Source: Enterobacter chengduensis (GTDB taxonomy: Bacteria > Pseudomonadota > Gammaproteobacteria > Enterobacterales > Enterobacteriaceae). From it: a DNA stretch of 64,000 nt. The DNA is taken from assembly GCF_001984825.2 (NCBI RefSeq), contig NZ_CP043318.1:2046001-2110000 (forward strand), given 5' to 3'. A program made the translations under genes and the position numbers. Positions 43,805-53,915 of this stretch are shown here, piece after piece (position 1 is the stretch's first letter; every line of letters starts with the position of its first letter). The notes beneath the pieces were generated by a model, which had not been told where the DNA came from, did no database searches, and worked only from the letters and a program-made list of their open reading frames with translations.

Positions 43805-44069
43805 GGTCGGATGCTAAGAACCGCAGGGTGTTCAGGAAAACTCTTCTTAAATTAAAGCGTAGATGGCATTTGCAAAACTTGCATGCCCATAAAATCTACT
43901 TTCAATGACATATCAATAACTCATCCAAAAATTTCCACCGTCGTTCTAAGCCAAAAGCACGTTTTTCATTCAGCGGTCATATAAATGAAAGCAGGCTGTC
44001 ATCTGTAAAGTTAAAAATAACGGGTTAATCAGACTGATTAGCAGGCAAAAAATTTTGGGATGTACGGGA
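43805..44069. other. Intergenic region between yeaG and mipA
   Basis: The 431 bp between the divergent yeaG and mipA starts hold the yeaG sigma-54 promoter on one side and the mipA promoter on the other. The AT-rich middle should carry the activator sites for yeaG. I see no ORF, hairpin terminator or recognised small RNA in it. Confidence 0.5.
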
Positions 44070-44098
44070 TTGGCGGTTACACTTCACACGCTGATTAT
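44070..44098 (+). promoter_or_regulatory. Putative mipA promoter
   Basis: -35 TTGGCG (44070-44075) and -10 GATTAT (44093-44098) with 17-bp spacing, giving a start about 17-20 nt before the GTG start codon. Fair match only. Confidence 0.4.
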
Positions 44099-44121
44099 TT
44101 GACTACAGGAAAGAATGGATT

Positions 44122-44868
44122 GTGACCAAACTCAAACTTCTGGCATTGGGCATCCTTGCCGCGACCGCAGTAAGCACCGCGCAGGCGGAAAGTCAGTGGA
44201 CGGTTGGCGCGGGTGTTGGCGTCATTAACAGCCCGTACAAACAGTATGACCGTGACGTTTACCCTGTTCCCGTTATCACCTATGAAGGGGATAACTTCTG
44301 GTTCCGCGGGCTGGGCGGCGGCTACTATCTCTGGAACGATACGGCCGATAAGCTCTCCATCATGGCCTACTACGATCCGACGCACTTCAAGCCGGGTGAC
44401 AGCGACAGCAACGCGCTTCGCCGACTCGACAAGCGTAAAAGCTCGATGATGGCCGGGCTATCCTATGTACATAATACCGAATATGGCTTCCTGCGTACTG
44501 CCCTGGCGGGTGACACGCTGGATAACAGCAACGGCTTTATCTGGGACCTGGCGTGGCTGTATCGCTACACCAACGGTGGGTTTACCCTGACGCCGGGTAT
44601 CGGTGTGCTGTACAGCAGCGAGAACTACAACGACTACTACTATGGCGTCTCTAAAAACGAGTCCCGTCGCAGCGGACTGAAGAGCTACAGCGCAGACGAC
44701 GGCTGGGATCCGTACCTGGAGCTGACCGCGAGCTATAACTTCCTCGGCGACTGGAGCGTGTACGGCACCGGCCGTTATGAGCGCCTGAGCGACGAAGTGA
44801 AGGATAGCCCGATGGTCGATAAGTCCTGGGCTGGTATCTTCTCTGTGGGCGTGACCTACAAGTTCTGA
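44122..44868 (+). CDS. mipA: MipA, outer-membrane MltA-interacting protein
   Basis: A 248-residue outer-membrane beta-barrel scaffold that links the murein hydrolase MltA to PBP1B. The signal peptide ends after AQA (near 22), and the chain ends with the aromatic YKF typical of outer-membrane barrels. The GTG at 44122 with AGGAAAG upstream gives the conserved start MTKLKLLALG. E. coli carries yeaE after mipA; here yeaD follows directly. Confidence 0.96.
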   Translation: MTKLKLLALGILAATAVSTAQAESQWTVGAGVGVINSPYKQYDRDVYPVPVITYEGDNFWFRGLGGGYYLWNDTADKLSIMAYYDPTHFKPGDSDSNALRRLDKRKSSMMAGLSYVHNTEYGFLRTALAGDTLDNSNGFIWDLAWLYRYTNGGFTLTPGIGVLYSSENYNDYYYGVSKNESRRSGLKSYSADDGWDPYLELTASYNFLGDWSVYGTGRYERLSDEVKDSPMVDKSWAGIFSVGVTYKF

Positions 44869-44900
44869 TTGTGCATTAATTCAGTGCAATCATTGCATCA

Positions 44901-44933
44901 AAACGGGGCGCTTGCGCCCCGTTTGCTTTTTTG
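44901..44933 (+). terminator. mipA terminator
   Basis: A perfect 10-bp stem (AAACGGGGCG and complement, 44901-44910 with 44915-44924), CTTG loop, then GCTTTTTTG. Lies between convergent mipA and yeaD. Confidence 0.88.
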
Positions 44934-44946
44934 TAGTGCGGGGCGA

Positions 44947-45831
44947 TTAACGCTTCACAATGCGGATCGTCTGCCCTAAACGAGACGGCTTTTCTTCGCT
45001 CGCTTTCTGAGGGGCGGTCACGCAGGCCGTTTCCACGCAGACGAACGTTTTGTATCCGTCATCCGGAACGTCGGCCATGCTCACAGACAATGCCGGACCC
45101 GGGTTCCAGCCCACCACGTTGCTGTGATGATGATGAACCACCTCAATGCCGCGGTTTAGGGCACCGTCGTGGATCACGCTGCACGCTTCCGGGTGCAGAT
45201 AGACGCGGTCGGTGCGGTCAGGGAACGCCTGAACGCCATCGCCCAGCCTGCCTTCCTTCGCGTTATCAACTTTGTCGATGAACGTATCGCCGAGGCCGCT
45301 CACCTTCACGGCGTTGATGTCGCCCACGTTGAAGTAGGTGTGCAGGGCAGAGGTGGTTTCGAACTCACCGTGGGCTTCCAGCTCAATTTCGCAGGTTTTA
45401 CCCAGCTTGAAGCGGGCGTACAGCGTGAAATCATGCGGCCACAGGGCGCGGGTTTCATCGTTAGCCTGCAGCTCAAAGGTCAGCACGGCGCCGTTGTCGT
45501 CTTCGTTGTGCGCCTTCAGCGTCCACTGCTGGTTACGGGCAAAACCGTGAGAAGGCAAACCCGGCTGCGCAGACGGACCGAACCACGGCCAGCAGATCGG
45601 TACGCCACCGCGAATGGCGGCCCCTTTTTTGAAGGAGGTGGCATCGCTCAGCCACAAACCTTCGGCTTCGCCTTCCGGTTTCCAGGAGAGCAGGTGAGCG
45701 CCGTTCAGCGCTACGGAGGCTTTGACGCGCGGGTGGTCAACGACGATCACGTCGGCACCGTCAATCTGACGGCGGGAGAGCACAGGGGTAAGTTGTTCGA
45801 CTACCGGAAGTGCAAAAATTTTATTAATCAT
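44947..45831 (-). CDS. yeaD: YeaD, D-hexose-6-phosphate mutarotase
   Basis: A 294-residue galactose-mutarotase-like enzyme that interconverts alpha and beta hexose 6-phosphates. Conserved blocks are GGVPICWPWFG, the histidine in LPSHGFARNQQW, HTYFNVGD and the catalytic glutamate in FVCVETA. E. coli YeaD has the same length and the same place after gapA. A terminator lies between gapA and yeaD. Confidence 0.94.
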   Translation of the reverse strand: MINKIFALPVVEQLTPVLSRRQIDGADVIVVDHPRVKASVALNGAHLLSWKPEGEAEGLWLSDATSFKKGAAIRGGVPICWPWFGPSAQPGLPSHGFARNQQWTLKAHNEDDNGAVLTFELQANDETRALWPHDFTLYARFKLGKTCEIELEAHGEFETTSALHTYFNVGDINAVKVSGLGDTFIDKVDNAKEGRLGDGVQAFPDRTDRVYLHPEACSVIHDGALNRGIEVVHHHHSNVVGWNPGPALSVSMADVPDDGYKTFVCVETACVTAPQKASEEKPSRLGQTIRIVKR

Positions 45832-45858
45832 TAAGCAATCCTCTGTCTAAAAAACAAT

Positions 45859-45886
45859 AAAAAAGGCGACCGAAGTCGCCTTTTTG
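45859..45886 (-). terminator. gapA terminator
   Basis: AAAAGGCGAC/GTCGCCTTTT stem (45861-45870 with 45875-45884) with T tract on the minus strand, just after the gapA stop. Confidence 0.85.
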
Positions 45887-45906
45887 GATCAAACCCTCAT
45901 CTCAAC

Positions 45907-46914
<1,008 letters not shown>

Positions 46915-46945
46915 CTATTTGTTAGTGAATAAAAGGTTGCCTGTA

Positions 46946-46973
46946 AAATTACAAAAACCTTACGCAGCGTCAA
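46946..46973 (-). promoter_or_regulatory. gapA main promoter
   Basis: On the minus strand -35 TTGACG (46968-46973), 16-bp spacer and -10 TAATTT (46946-46951). The whole block from the -35 to the start codon matches the E. coli gapA P1 region. Confidence 0.8.
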
Positions 46974-47109
46974 GCGGAATCGTGTCAATCATTGCGACAA
47001 ATCAATCCTGTGACTAACGTTTGTGCGACTGACTCGCCTCACTTTCCCTTTGAGCTTGCAACCACATGGGGGCTGCGCTCGGGATTTTAAAGTCCTCGCA
47101 GGATAAAAA

Positions 47110-47125
47110 TGTGAGCATGGTCACA
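47110..47125. promoter_or_regulatory. CRP site between gapA and msrB
   Basis: TGTGAGCATGGTCACA, a perfect CRP core. E. coli gapA has a cAMP-CRP-controlled upstream promoter; the site could serve that promoter or the divergent msrB. Confidence 0.7.
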
Positions 47126-47192
47126 ATTGCCTGACTGCCTTTTCGCGACACATAAGTTTAGAACAAAAGTGCACGCAAGGGTGTTAATGTTT

Positions 47193-47201
47193 TGTTAGAA
47201 T
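47193..47201 (+). promoter_or_regulatory. msrB extended -10
   Basis: TGTTAGAAT is an extended -10 (TGn-TAGAAT) about 45 bp before the msrB ATG. The 341-bp gapA-msrB gap also holds the CRP site and the gapA promoter; I see no other gene in it. Confidence 0.5.
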
Positions 47202-47243
47202 CCGGGTTAAAAGGTGTCTGTTTCTACAGCGAGATGTAAGCAT

Positions 47244-47657
47244 ATGTCGAACCAACGTAACCCTGATGATTTGAAAAAAAACCTCACAGAAATGCAGTTT
47301 TACGTGACGCAGAACCACGGCACGGAACCGCCGTTCACCGGGCGTTTACTGCACAACAAGCGAGACGGCGTCTACCACTGTCTGGTCTGCGATGCCCCGC
47401 TGTTTAACTCACAAACGAAGTTTGATTCCGGCTGCGGCTGGCCGAGCTTTTACGAGCCGGTGAGCGATGAGGCCATCCGCTATCTGACCGACTCGTCGCA
47501 CGGCATGGTGCGCACGGAAATTCGCTGCGGCAACTGCGATGCGCACCTTGGCCACGTCTTCCCGGATGGCCCTCAGCCTACGGGCGAGCGTTACTGCGTC
47601 AACTCTGCCTCAATGAGCTTCACTGACGACGAAAACGGCGACCAGGTGAAGGGTTGA
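47244..47657 (+). CDS. msrB: MsrB, peptide-methionine (R)-S-oxide reductase
   Basis: MsrB repairs R-methionine sulfoxide in oxidised proteins. ATG 47244 ([14 protein letters not shown]) gives 137 residues as in E. coli; the upstream extension is not conserved. Two CxxC zinc pairs (CLVCDAP and CGNCDAH) and the catalytic cysteine in RYCVNSASM are present. It is followed by yeaC after 41 bp. Confidence 0.96.
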   Translation: MSNQRNPDDLKKNLTEMQFYVTQNHGTEPPFTGRLLHNKRDGVYHCLVCDAPLFNSQTKFDSGCGWPSFYEPVSDEAIRYLTDSSHGMVRTEIRCGNCDAHLGHVFPDGPQPTGERYCVNSASMSFTDDENGDQVKG

Positions 47658-47698
47658 AAAAACGATTCAGCAAATTATTCCTTTAAAAGGGCGCGAGT

Positions 47699-47977
47699 GT
47701 GAATATTGATGACATGATTAGCGGTATGACGCCGGAGATTTATCAGCGTCTGGTCACCGCCGTAGAGCTGGGAAAATGGCCCGATGGCGTCGCGCTGACG
47801 CCGGAGCAAAAAGAGAACAGCCTGCAGCTGGTGATGCTGTGGCAGGCGCGCAACAACACCGACGCGCAGCACATGACGATCGACACCCAGGGCCAGATGG
47901 TGATGAAGAGCAAGCGCGAGCTGAAAGAGGACTTTGGCATCACGCCGAAGCCGATTGCGACGATGAAAATGCAATAA
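47699..47977 (+). CDS. yeaC: YeaC, DUF1315 family protein
   Basis: A 92-residue soluble protein, close to E. coli YeaC (90). DUF1315 function unknown. GTG 47699 (MNIDDMISGMTPEIYQRL) is the start, with GGGCGCGAG upstream. It shares the direction of msrB and is probably in one operon with it. Confidence 0.92.
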   Translation: MNIDDMISGMTPEIYQRLVTAVELGKWPDGVALTPEQKENSLQLVMLWQARNNTDAQHMTIDTQGQMVMKSKRELKEDFGITPKPIATMKMQ

Positions 47978-48009
47978 CGGTGCGGGATGATGCCCTCACC
48001 CAACCCTCT

Positions 48010-48029
48010 CCCACGGGGAGAGGGCTTGA
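48010..48029. terminator. Hairpin after yeaC
   Basis: CCCTCTCCC-ACG-GGGAGAGGG, a 9-bp stem between convergent yeaC and the chitinase gene, without a strong T tract. The same core recurs after topB (56887-56907). Confidence 0.55.
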
Positions 48030-48037
48030 TTGTCTTA

Positions 48038-49294
48038 CTACTTATGCGGGATCCCGAGCGACGCCGCCAGCTGCTTCGCTAACTGGTTTTCGTCGTCCGC
48101 GCCGTACTCCCAGAACATGGCTCCGGCGAGCCCTTTCTCTTTGATGTAGTCCGCTTTGATCGCTACAGAACGCGGGTTCTCATACGAAATCGCAAACAGC
48201 GCGCTGCCATCGGCACCCTTCACCGAGAGCCACGGCACTTTCGCCTGGTCGTCCCAGTGCGCGGTAAAGCGTTTCTGCGGATCGTTCAGCAGCTTCTTCA
48301 CGATATCGTTGTACTTCACGTAGGTATCTTTGGTCAGGTCATAGCCAAGAGACTTGAACAGCCCGATCTCCTGAGGGCCAAAGTAGGGCTGGGTCACCGG
48401 ATTTTTTTGCGCTTCCGGTTTGGTCCAGTCGATCCCCGGTTCCACGGCGCGTTTCGGCACGCGGCCATAGAAACCTATCCCCAGGTTCATCTGCTGCGGC
48501 TTCAGCCCGGCGGCCAGATAGTTGTTGACCACAAAATCGACGCTGTATTTGTCAGCGGCAGCCACCGTCGGCCAGGCGCTGGAGTCATACAGGTTGGCAT
48601 TGAAGTACTGCGTACCGTACGCCATGTCGTAGGTCATCAGGTTGATGTAGTCGAGCAGGGGGGCGATGGCGTTGATATCCACCCAGCTTTTCGGACTTTC
48701 CGCATTCGCGCCTACCGCAATGGTGACCAGCTTTTTATGTCCGAACGCGTCGCGCATCTCTTTCAGCAGGGCGGTAAAGTTATCCCGGTCGGCAGGCGTG
48801 CTGGCAACCAGGCCCCAGGCGCCGTTGACCGGATACTCCCAGTCGAGGTCGATCCCGTCCAGACCGTATTTATCGACAATCTCCTGCGCGGAGCGGATGA
48901 ACACCGCGCGCGTCTCCTTAGTCGCCGCCGCACCCGAGAAGCCGCGAGCGCCCCAGCCGCCAACGGAGAGCAGCACCTTAAGGTTTGGATTTTGCTTACG
49001 CAGGATCGGGAGTAACGCGAGATCGGAGGCCACCTTCGGCGACAGCCAAATTTGATGCAGTTTCGCCGGATCTTTCAGCGCGGCGTTGGTTTCGTCTTTT
49101 TCGTCGTTATAGATCAGACCAAACGAGTAGTTCAGGTGGGTGATCTGGCGAACGTCCAGTTTGTTGATGTCGCCACCCGGCCCGGCGGTGACATCGCCGC
49201 CCCCGTTAAAGTAGCCCACGGACATCAGGGAACTGGCGGAGGCAACTGACGCGCAAAGCAGGGGTAATGCTGCCAGCAAGGGCAAACGTTTCAT
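48038..49294 (-). CDS. Secreted GH18 chitinase-like glycosidase
   Basis: From ATG 49294 (MKRLPLLAALPLLCASVASA) the protein has 418 residues and a signal peptide ending near residue 20. The GH18 catalytic motif DGIDLDWE (residues 146-153, catalytic Glu153) and the substrate-binding SVGG (110-113) are intact, as are MTYDMAYGTQYF and the final FWEYGADD. No chitin-binding domain is attached. It should cut chitin or chito-oligosaccharides in the periplasm or outside. In E. coli this position holds ydjE-ydjL, so the gene is an accessory replacement. GTTAATTTTATTAAG upstream is AT-rich. Confidence 0.92.
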   Translation of the reverse strand: MKRLPLLAALPLLCASVASASSLMSVGYFNGGGDVTAGPGGDINKLDVRQITHLNYSFGLIYNDEKDETNAALKDPAKLHQIWLSPKVASDLALLPILRKQNPNLKVLLSVGGWGARGFSGAAATKETRAVFIRSAQEIVDKYGLDGIDLDWEYPVNGAWGLVASTPADRDNFTALLKEMRDAFGHKKLVTIAVGANAESPKSWVDINAIAPLLDYINLMTYDMAYGTQYFNANLYDSSAWPTVAAADKYSVDFVVNNYLAAGLKPQQMNLGIGFYGRVPKRAVEPGIDWTKPEAQKNPVTQPYFGPQEIGLFKSLGYDLTKDTYVKYNDIVKKLLNDPQKRFTAHWDDQAKVPWLSVKGADGSALFAISYENPRSVAIKADYIKEKGLAGAMFWEYGADDENQLAKQLAASLGIPHK

Positions 49295-49452
49295 ATAAGT
49301 TCCTCTTTGACTTAATAAAATTAACCACGCCACGGAAAAGGCGTGGCGAAAAAACAGCCTGGAGAGAATAGCATTGCCGCTTCGCTGAGGATGCGAGGGA
49401 GTTCACTTTATGGGAGAACGGAGTGGGTTGTTTTGCTACAAAACCAGAGAAA

Positions 49453-49484
49453 GTAGGCCGGGTAAGGCGAAGCCGCCACCCGGC
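49453..49484. repeat. REP element before pncA
   Basis: GTAGGCCGGGTAAGGCGAAG and the mirror CCGCCACCCGGC form a REP unit in the 198-bp gap between the pncA stop and the chitinase start. Confidence 0.85.
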
Positions 49485-49492
49485 TAAAAGGC

Positions 49493-50134
49493 TTACGCCT
49501 GCGTTTCCAGCCAGTCTTCAAGCGTATACAGCGTCGCGCCTTCCGCCGCTATATCCATAAACGCCTGAGCGCTGTCCTGCGGGTGAATGTTCACCCCGCG
49601 GCAGCCGTCGGTGATGACGCTGACGGTATAGCCCAACTGGAGCGCATCCAGCACGGTGAACTTCACGCAGTAGTCCGTTGCCAGGCCCAGCACGATCAGC
49701 TCCGTGATTTCGTGGTGACGTAACCACGCGTCCAGGGCCGTTTTCTGACGATGCCCGTTATCGAAAAACGCGCTGTAGCTGTCAATAGCCGGGTTTTCGC
49801 CTTTATGGAACACCGCGTCGATGGCCTTCTGATTCAGGAGCGGATGCAGCGCCGCGCCTTCCGTCTGCTGTACGCAGTGATCCGGCCAGAAGGTTTGCGC
49901 CAGCCCGTCGAGTTCACCCTGGGTGAAAGGCTCGACGTCGTGCTGGCTGGCAAAGCTGCCGTGGTTCGCCGGATGCCAGTCCTGGCTTGCGACAACCGCT
50001 TCACCGCGGGCTTTGCACCAGTCGATCAACGTGTTGGCCACGTCAACGGTGCTGTCACCCTCGGCGACGGCCAGCTCGCCGCCCGCGCAGAAATCATTTT
50101 GCAAATCGACCAGCAGCAGGGCGCGTTGCTTCAT
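49493..50134 (-). CDS. pncA: PncA, nicotinamidase
   Basis: PncA deamidates nicotinamide to nicotinate in NAD recycling; it also activates pyrazinamide. The 213 residues match E. coli. The catalytic aspartate is in LLVDLQNDFCAGG (Asp10), the metal-site DWHPANHGSF follows, and the nucleophile cysteine is in GLATDYCVKFT (near 156). It is preceded by ansA, whose stop is 9 bp upstream. Confidence 0.96.
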   Translation of the reverse strand: MKQRALLLVDLQNDFCAGGELAVAEGDSTVDVANTLIDWCKARGEAVVASQDWHPANHGSFASQHDVEPFTQGELDGLAQTFWPDHCVQQTEGAALHPLLNQKAIDAVFHKGENPAIDSYSAFFDNGHRQKTALDAWLRHHEITELIVLGLATDYCVKFTVLDALQLGYTVSVITDGCRGVNIHPQDSAQAFMDIAAEGATLYTLEDWLETQA

Positions 50135-50143
50135 GAGGCCTCC

Positions 50144-51160
50144 TTATTCGTCAGGCGTCAGTTCGCCGCGCAGGTTTTGCATCATCGCGCTGCGAATGGA
50201 CTGAATGTCCAGATCCTGACTCAGTAAATAGTGAAGTTTAGTCAGCGTTGCCTCAACGGTCATATCGAAGCCGCTGATCACCCCCGCATGCGCCAGCGCG
50301 TTACCGGTGGCATAGCCGCCCATATTCACTTTACCGGACATACACTGGGTCAGGTTCACCACCACAATTCCGCGCTCGCTGGCTTCCTGAAGCTCCTTCA
50401 GGAACTCGCCGTTCTGCGGCGCATTGCCCACGCCGTAGGAGCGCAGGATCAGCGCCTTCACCGGCTGGCGCAGGAAGTTACGCACCACGTCCGCAGAGAT
50501 ACCCGGGTAGATGGTAACCACGCCAATCGGCTGCGGGGTAATCGGATGCACAATCAGCTCGCCCGCGGTATTCGGTGCAGGAGGCGTTCCCAGACGACGG
50601 ATATGGATCCCGGCCTCCAGCAGCGGCTGTAGGTTAGGGGAGGCGAAGGCGTCAAAACCGTCGGCGTGGGCTTTAGTGGTGCGGTTGCCGCGATACAGAC
50701 GGTTGTTAAAGAACAGCGACACTTCGTTAATCGGGTAATTCGCCGCCACGTAGAGGGAGTTCAGCAGGTTGATCTGCCCGTCGGAGCGCAGCTCCGCCAG
50801 CGGGATTTGCGACCCGGTGACGATAACCGGCTTGCTCAGGTTCTCCAGCATGAAGGAGAGCGCCGAGGCGGTAAACGCCATGGTGTCGGTGCCGTGCAGG
50901 ATCACGAAGCCGTCGTACTGGTCGTAATGGGCTTTAATATCATCCGCGATGTGCTGCCAGTCCTCCGGCGTCATGTCGGAGGAGTCCATCAGCGGCTCGT
51001 ATTCGTGGATAGTAAAGTCAGGCATCTCCGGGCGGTGGAACTCAGGCATCAGCGCAAGCTGACGCTGAAGGTGCCCGGAGACGGGGATATAGCCGTTTTC
51101 GGAGCGCTGCATACCGATGGTACCGCCAGTGTAGGCTACATAAATCGATTTCTTCTGCAT
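50144..51160 (-). CDS. ansA: AnsA, cytoplasmic L-asparaginase I
   Basis: AnsA hydrolyses asparagine to aspartate and ammonia in the cytoplasm. The 338 residues equal the E. coli length. The catalytic threonines are in YTGGTIGM (Thr14) and FVILHGTDTMAFTASAL. There is no signal peptide, which distinguishes it from periplasmic AnsB. It forms an operon with pncA. Confidence 0.96.
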   Translation of the reverse strand: MQKKSIYVAYTGGTIGMQRSENGYIPVSGHLQRQLALMPEFHRPEMPDFTIHEYEPLMDSSDMTPEDWQHIADDIKAHYDQYDGFVILHGTDTMAFTASALSFMLENLSKPVIVTGSQIPLAELRSDGQINLLNSLYVAANYPINEVSLFFNNRLYRGNRTTKAHADGFDAFASPNLQPLLEAGIHIRRLGTPPAPNTAGELIVHPITPQPIGVVTIYPGISADVVRNFLRQPVKALILRSYGVGNAPQNGEFLKELQEASERGIVVVNLTQCMSGKVNMGGYATGNALAHAGVISGFDMTVEATLTKLHYLLSQDLDIQSIRSAMMQNLRGELTPDE

Positions 51161-51185
51161 GGTAGTGAGTTCTTGTTCTTCAAAA

Positions 51186-51216
51186 GAAAAAAATCCCCTC
51201 TTCGCGGGAAGAGGGG
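51186..51216 (-). terminator. sppA terminator
   Basis: A 9-bp stem (CCCCTCTTC at 51195-51203 with GAAGAGGGG at 51208-51216), followed on the minus strand by ATTTTTTTC. Confidence 0.88.
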
Positions 51217-51223
51217 ACGGTTT

Positions 51224-53080
51224 TTAGCGGACGTTCGCGCAGGTCAGGCAAAACGCGTAACGACTCTGTGGATCGTTAAAGGCCGCAAGCTTGTCGCTCT
51301 CTGCCTTCATCGCTTTTGCCGCCGTGGCGACCGGCGCAGGCAGGTAAGCCTGCAGCGCTTCCGGCAGCATGGCGCGTACCGAGCCGGACATGCTGTTCAT
51401 GACCATATCGAAGAACGACGGTTCGTCCTGGTAATACTCGATATGCCACTGCTTCAGCTTCGCCAGTTCGGCGGCTTTCTTCACCGCGTCATCGAAGTCG
51501 CCCAGGCTGTCCACCAGACCGTTGCTCTTCGCATCCTGACCGGTCCAGACGTGGCCCTGCGCAATCTGGTCGATCTGCTCAGGCGTCTTTTTACGCGAGT
51601 CGGCTACCAGGGTGATAAAGCGTTTATAGCCGTTCTCAATGCTGAGCTGCATCATCTCAGAGACTTCCGGCGGCAGGGACTTGGTCACCGACACATCCGC
51701 CAGCGGAGAGGTCGCTACGCCATCGGTATGCACGCCCAGATAATCCAGGCTGTTCTCTACGGTGTTGATCACCCCGAAGATGCCAATCGAGCCGGTCAGC
51801 GTGCTTGGGTTAGCCACGATGTAGTTGGCTGGCGTGGAGATCCAGTAACCTCCGGAAGCGGCCATTCCGCCCATCGACACCACCACCGGCTTGCCGGCGG
51901 CGCGCGCTGCGGCCAGCTCAGCACGGATCACCTCGGAGGCGCTGACGCTGCCGCCAGGGCTGTTGACCCGCAGGACAATCGCCTTCACTTTCGGATCCAG
52001 GCGCGCATCGCGAATTTGTGACGCGGTCGTATCGCCGCCCACGTTCCCCGGAGTCTCCTGACCGTCCATGATGGCGCCGTTGGCAAAGACCACCGCGACG
52101 CTGTCACCGCGGTCGTCCGGTTTTTTCGCAGCGTAATCATACATGCTGATGGCGCTGTAATTTTTGTCCTCTTTGCTCCAGCCAAACTGTTTGCTCAGGG
52201 ATTTTTCAATCTCGGCGCTGGTGCCCAGGGCATCAACCAGTTTGTTATCGAGGGCATATTTCGCGGTGTCGCCGTCAACTTTACGCAGGCCTTCCAGCAC
52301 GCCCTGCGCGCCCGGGAACACCTGTTCGGGCGTCATCTGGCGGTTCGCGGCAACGGTGCCCAGATAGTTCTGCCACAGCTCGCCAATCCAGCGGCTGTCC
52401 GCTTCGCGGGCGGCAGGGGACATGTCGTCGCGGATAAACGGCTCGACGGCAGACTTATACGTGCCGACGCGGAAGACGTGGGTGGTGACCTTCAGCTTGT
52501 CGAGGAGCGATTTGTAGTACAGGCCGTTGGTGGCAAAGCCGTGCAGATCCACCGTACCCTGCGGGGAGAGCCAGATTTTATTGGCGAAGCTCGCCAGATA
52601 ATATTGCCCCTGGCTGTAGCTGTCGCCCACGGCAATCACCGGCTTGCCGCTGTCGCGGAATTCGCGCAGCGCTTTACCGATATACTGCATAGAAGGCTGA
52701 TCGCCGCCGGCAAAATCTTTCAGATCCAGCACGATGCCGGTGATGTTGCGGTCGTCTTTGGCCTGGCGGATGGTGTCCACGATATCGAACAGGGAGTTTT
52801 CCTGCAGACGGTCTGACGTGGCGCCAAACAGCTGACGGCTGATGACGCCCAGACGGTTGCTGGCTGACGGTTTATCCACGATTACGCCGGTGATATCCAG
52901 TAACAGCGCCCCGCGAGTGGAGTGCTGCGCCTGATTCGCGTTGCTGATGTGCATCCAGATGCCCGCGCACACCAGAACCAGCAGGATGAAGAAGATGTTC
53001 ATCACCAGGTTGCGGACGAAGTTGAGCAGTCGCCACGTCCATTTAAAGAAACCGGCAATAATTCGCCAAAGGGTTCGCAT
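51224..53080 (-). CDS. sppA: SppA, signal peptide peptidase (protease IV)
   Basis: SppA is an inner-membrane serine protease that degrades signal peptides left after secretion. It has 618 residues. An N-terminal TM helix (about 24-45) precedes two homologous S49 domains. The catalytic lysine is in [12 protein letters not shown] (near 209) and the serine in [11 protein letters not shown] (near 409). E. coli SppA is 618 residues. The gene is followed by a terminator before ansA. Confidence 0.97.
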   Translation of the reverse strand: MRTLWRIIAGFFKWTWRLLNFVRNLVMNIFFILLVLVCAGIWMHISNANQAQHSTRGALLLDITGVIVDKPSASNRLGVISRQLFGATSDRLQENSLFDIVDTIRQAKDDRNITGIVLDLKDFAGGDQPSMQYIGKALREFRDSGKPVIAVGDSYSQGQYYLASFANKIWLSPQGTVDLHGFATNGLYYKSLLDKLKVTTHVFRVGTYKSAVEPFIRDDMSPAAREADSRWIGELWQNYLGTVAANRQMTPEQVFPGAQGVLEGLRKVDGDTAKYALDNKLVDALGTSAEIEKSLSKQFGWSKEDKNYSAISMYDYAAKKPDDRGDSVAVVFANGAIMDGQETPGNVGGDTTASQIRDARLDPKVKAIVLRVNSPGGSVSASEVIRAELAAARAAGKPVVVSMGGMAASGGYWISTPANYIVANPSTLTGSIGIFGVINTVENSLDYLGVHTDGVATSPLADVSVTKSLPPEVSEMMQLSIENGYKRFITLVADSRKKTPEQIDQIAQGHVWTGQDAKSNGLVDSLGDFDDAVKKAAELAKLKQWHIEYYQDEPSFFDMVMNSMSGSVRAMLPEALQAYLPAPVATAAKAMKAESDKLAAFNDPQSRYAFCLTCANVR

Positions 53081-53247
53081 GTATTCTCCCTAACCAGAAA
53101 ATGACTGTTTCCGTCGCCACTGGACGGTAATGTTGGGTTATCGTAATGACCCAACCGCCACTTGTCAGCAGGAATCGCCTGCCAGGCTGTAACAAAATCT
53201 GCCGTCGTGTTAATTTTGTGAGTAAATTTCAAGAAAGGAGTTAATCA

Positions 53248-53799
53248 ATGGATGCACTCGAACTGCTTGTTAACCGCCGTAGCGCTTCCCGTCTGGCTGA
53301 ACCTGCCCCGGCAGGCGAGCAGCTGGAGAACATTCTGCGTGCCGGCATGCGTGCCCCCGATCACGGCACGCTGCAGCCGTGGCACTTCTTTGTGATTGAA
53401 GGCGAAGGCCGCGATCGTTTCAGCCAGCTGCTGGAGCAGGGCGCGATTGTCGCCGGGCAGGATGAGAAAGGCATCGACAAGGCGCGCAATGCCCCGTTCC
53501 GCGCGCCGATGATTATCGCCGTCGTGGCGAAATGCCATGCGGACCATAAGGTGCCGGTCTGGGAGCAGGAAATGTCCGCAGGCTGTGCGGTGATGGCAAT
53601 GCAGATGGCCGCCGTCGCGCAAGGGTTTAACGGCATCTGGCGCACCGGTGCGCTGACCGAAAGCCCGGCGGTTCGCGACGGTTTTGGCTGCGGCGAGCAT
53701 GACAAAATTGTCGGTTTCCTCTACCTCGGTACCCCGCAGCTTAAAGCCTCCAGCACCATCAGCGTGCCGGACACCACGCCTTTCGTCAGCCGCTTCTGA
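53248..53799 (+). CDS. ydjA: YdjA, nitroreductase-family protein
   Basis: A 183-residue FMN-binding protein of the nitroreductase family. FMN contacts are in [13 protein letters not shown] and in the [12 protein letters not shown] and GIWRTGAL segments. In E. coli its substrate is unknown. It is in the usual place upstream of selD, and a long hairpin separates the two. Confidence 0.95.
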   Translation: MDALELLVNRRSASRLAEPAPAGEQLENILRAGMRAPDHGTLQPWHFFVIEGEGRDRFSQLLEQGAIVAGQDEKGIDKARNAPFRAPMIIAVVAKCHADHKVPVWEQEMSAGCAVMAMQMAAVAQGFNGIWRTGALTESPAVRDGFGCGEHDKIVGFLYLGTPQLKASSTISVPDTTPFVSRF

Positions 53800-53812
53800 T
53801 AACCCGCGCTAA

Positions 53813-53853
53813 ACTGTCTGGATTCTGAGCATCCGCCGCAGAATTCAGACAGT
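53813..53853 (+). terminator. Long hairpin between ydjA and selD
   Basis: A 15-bp stem with one G-T pair (53813-53827 with 53839-53853; arms ACTGTCTGGATTCTG and CAGAATTCAGACAGT). No T run follows, so it may be a partial terminator or processing site in a ydjA-selD transcript. Confidence 0.55.
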
Positions 53854-53915
53854 CATACTTACCTCTTTATGGAATGAGCGCTACCATAGCGCGATTGAGA
53901 TGACAGGAGACGTCC

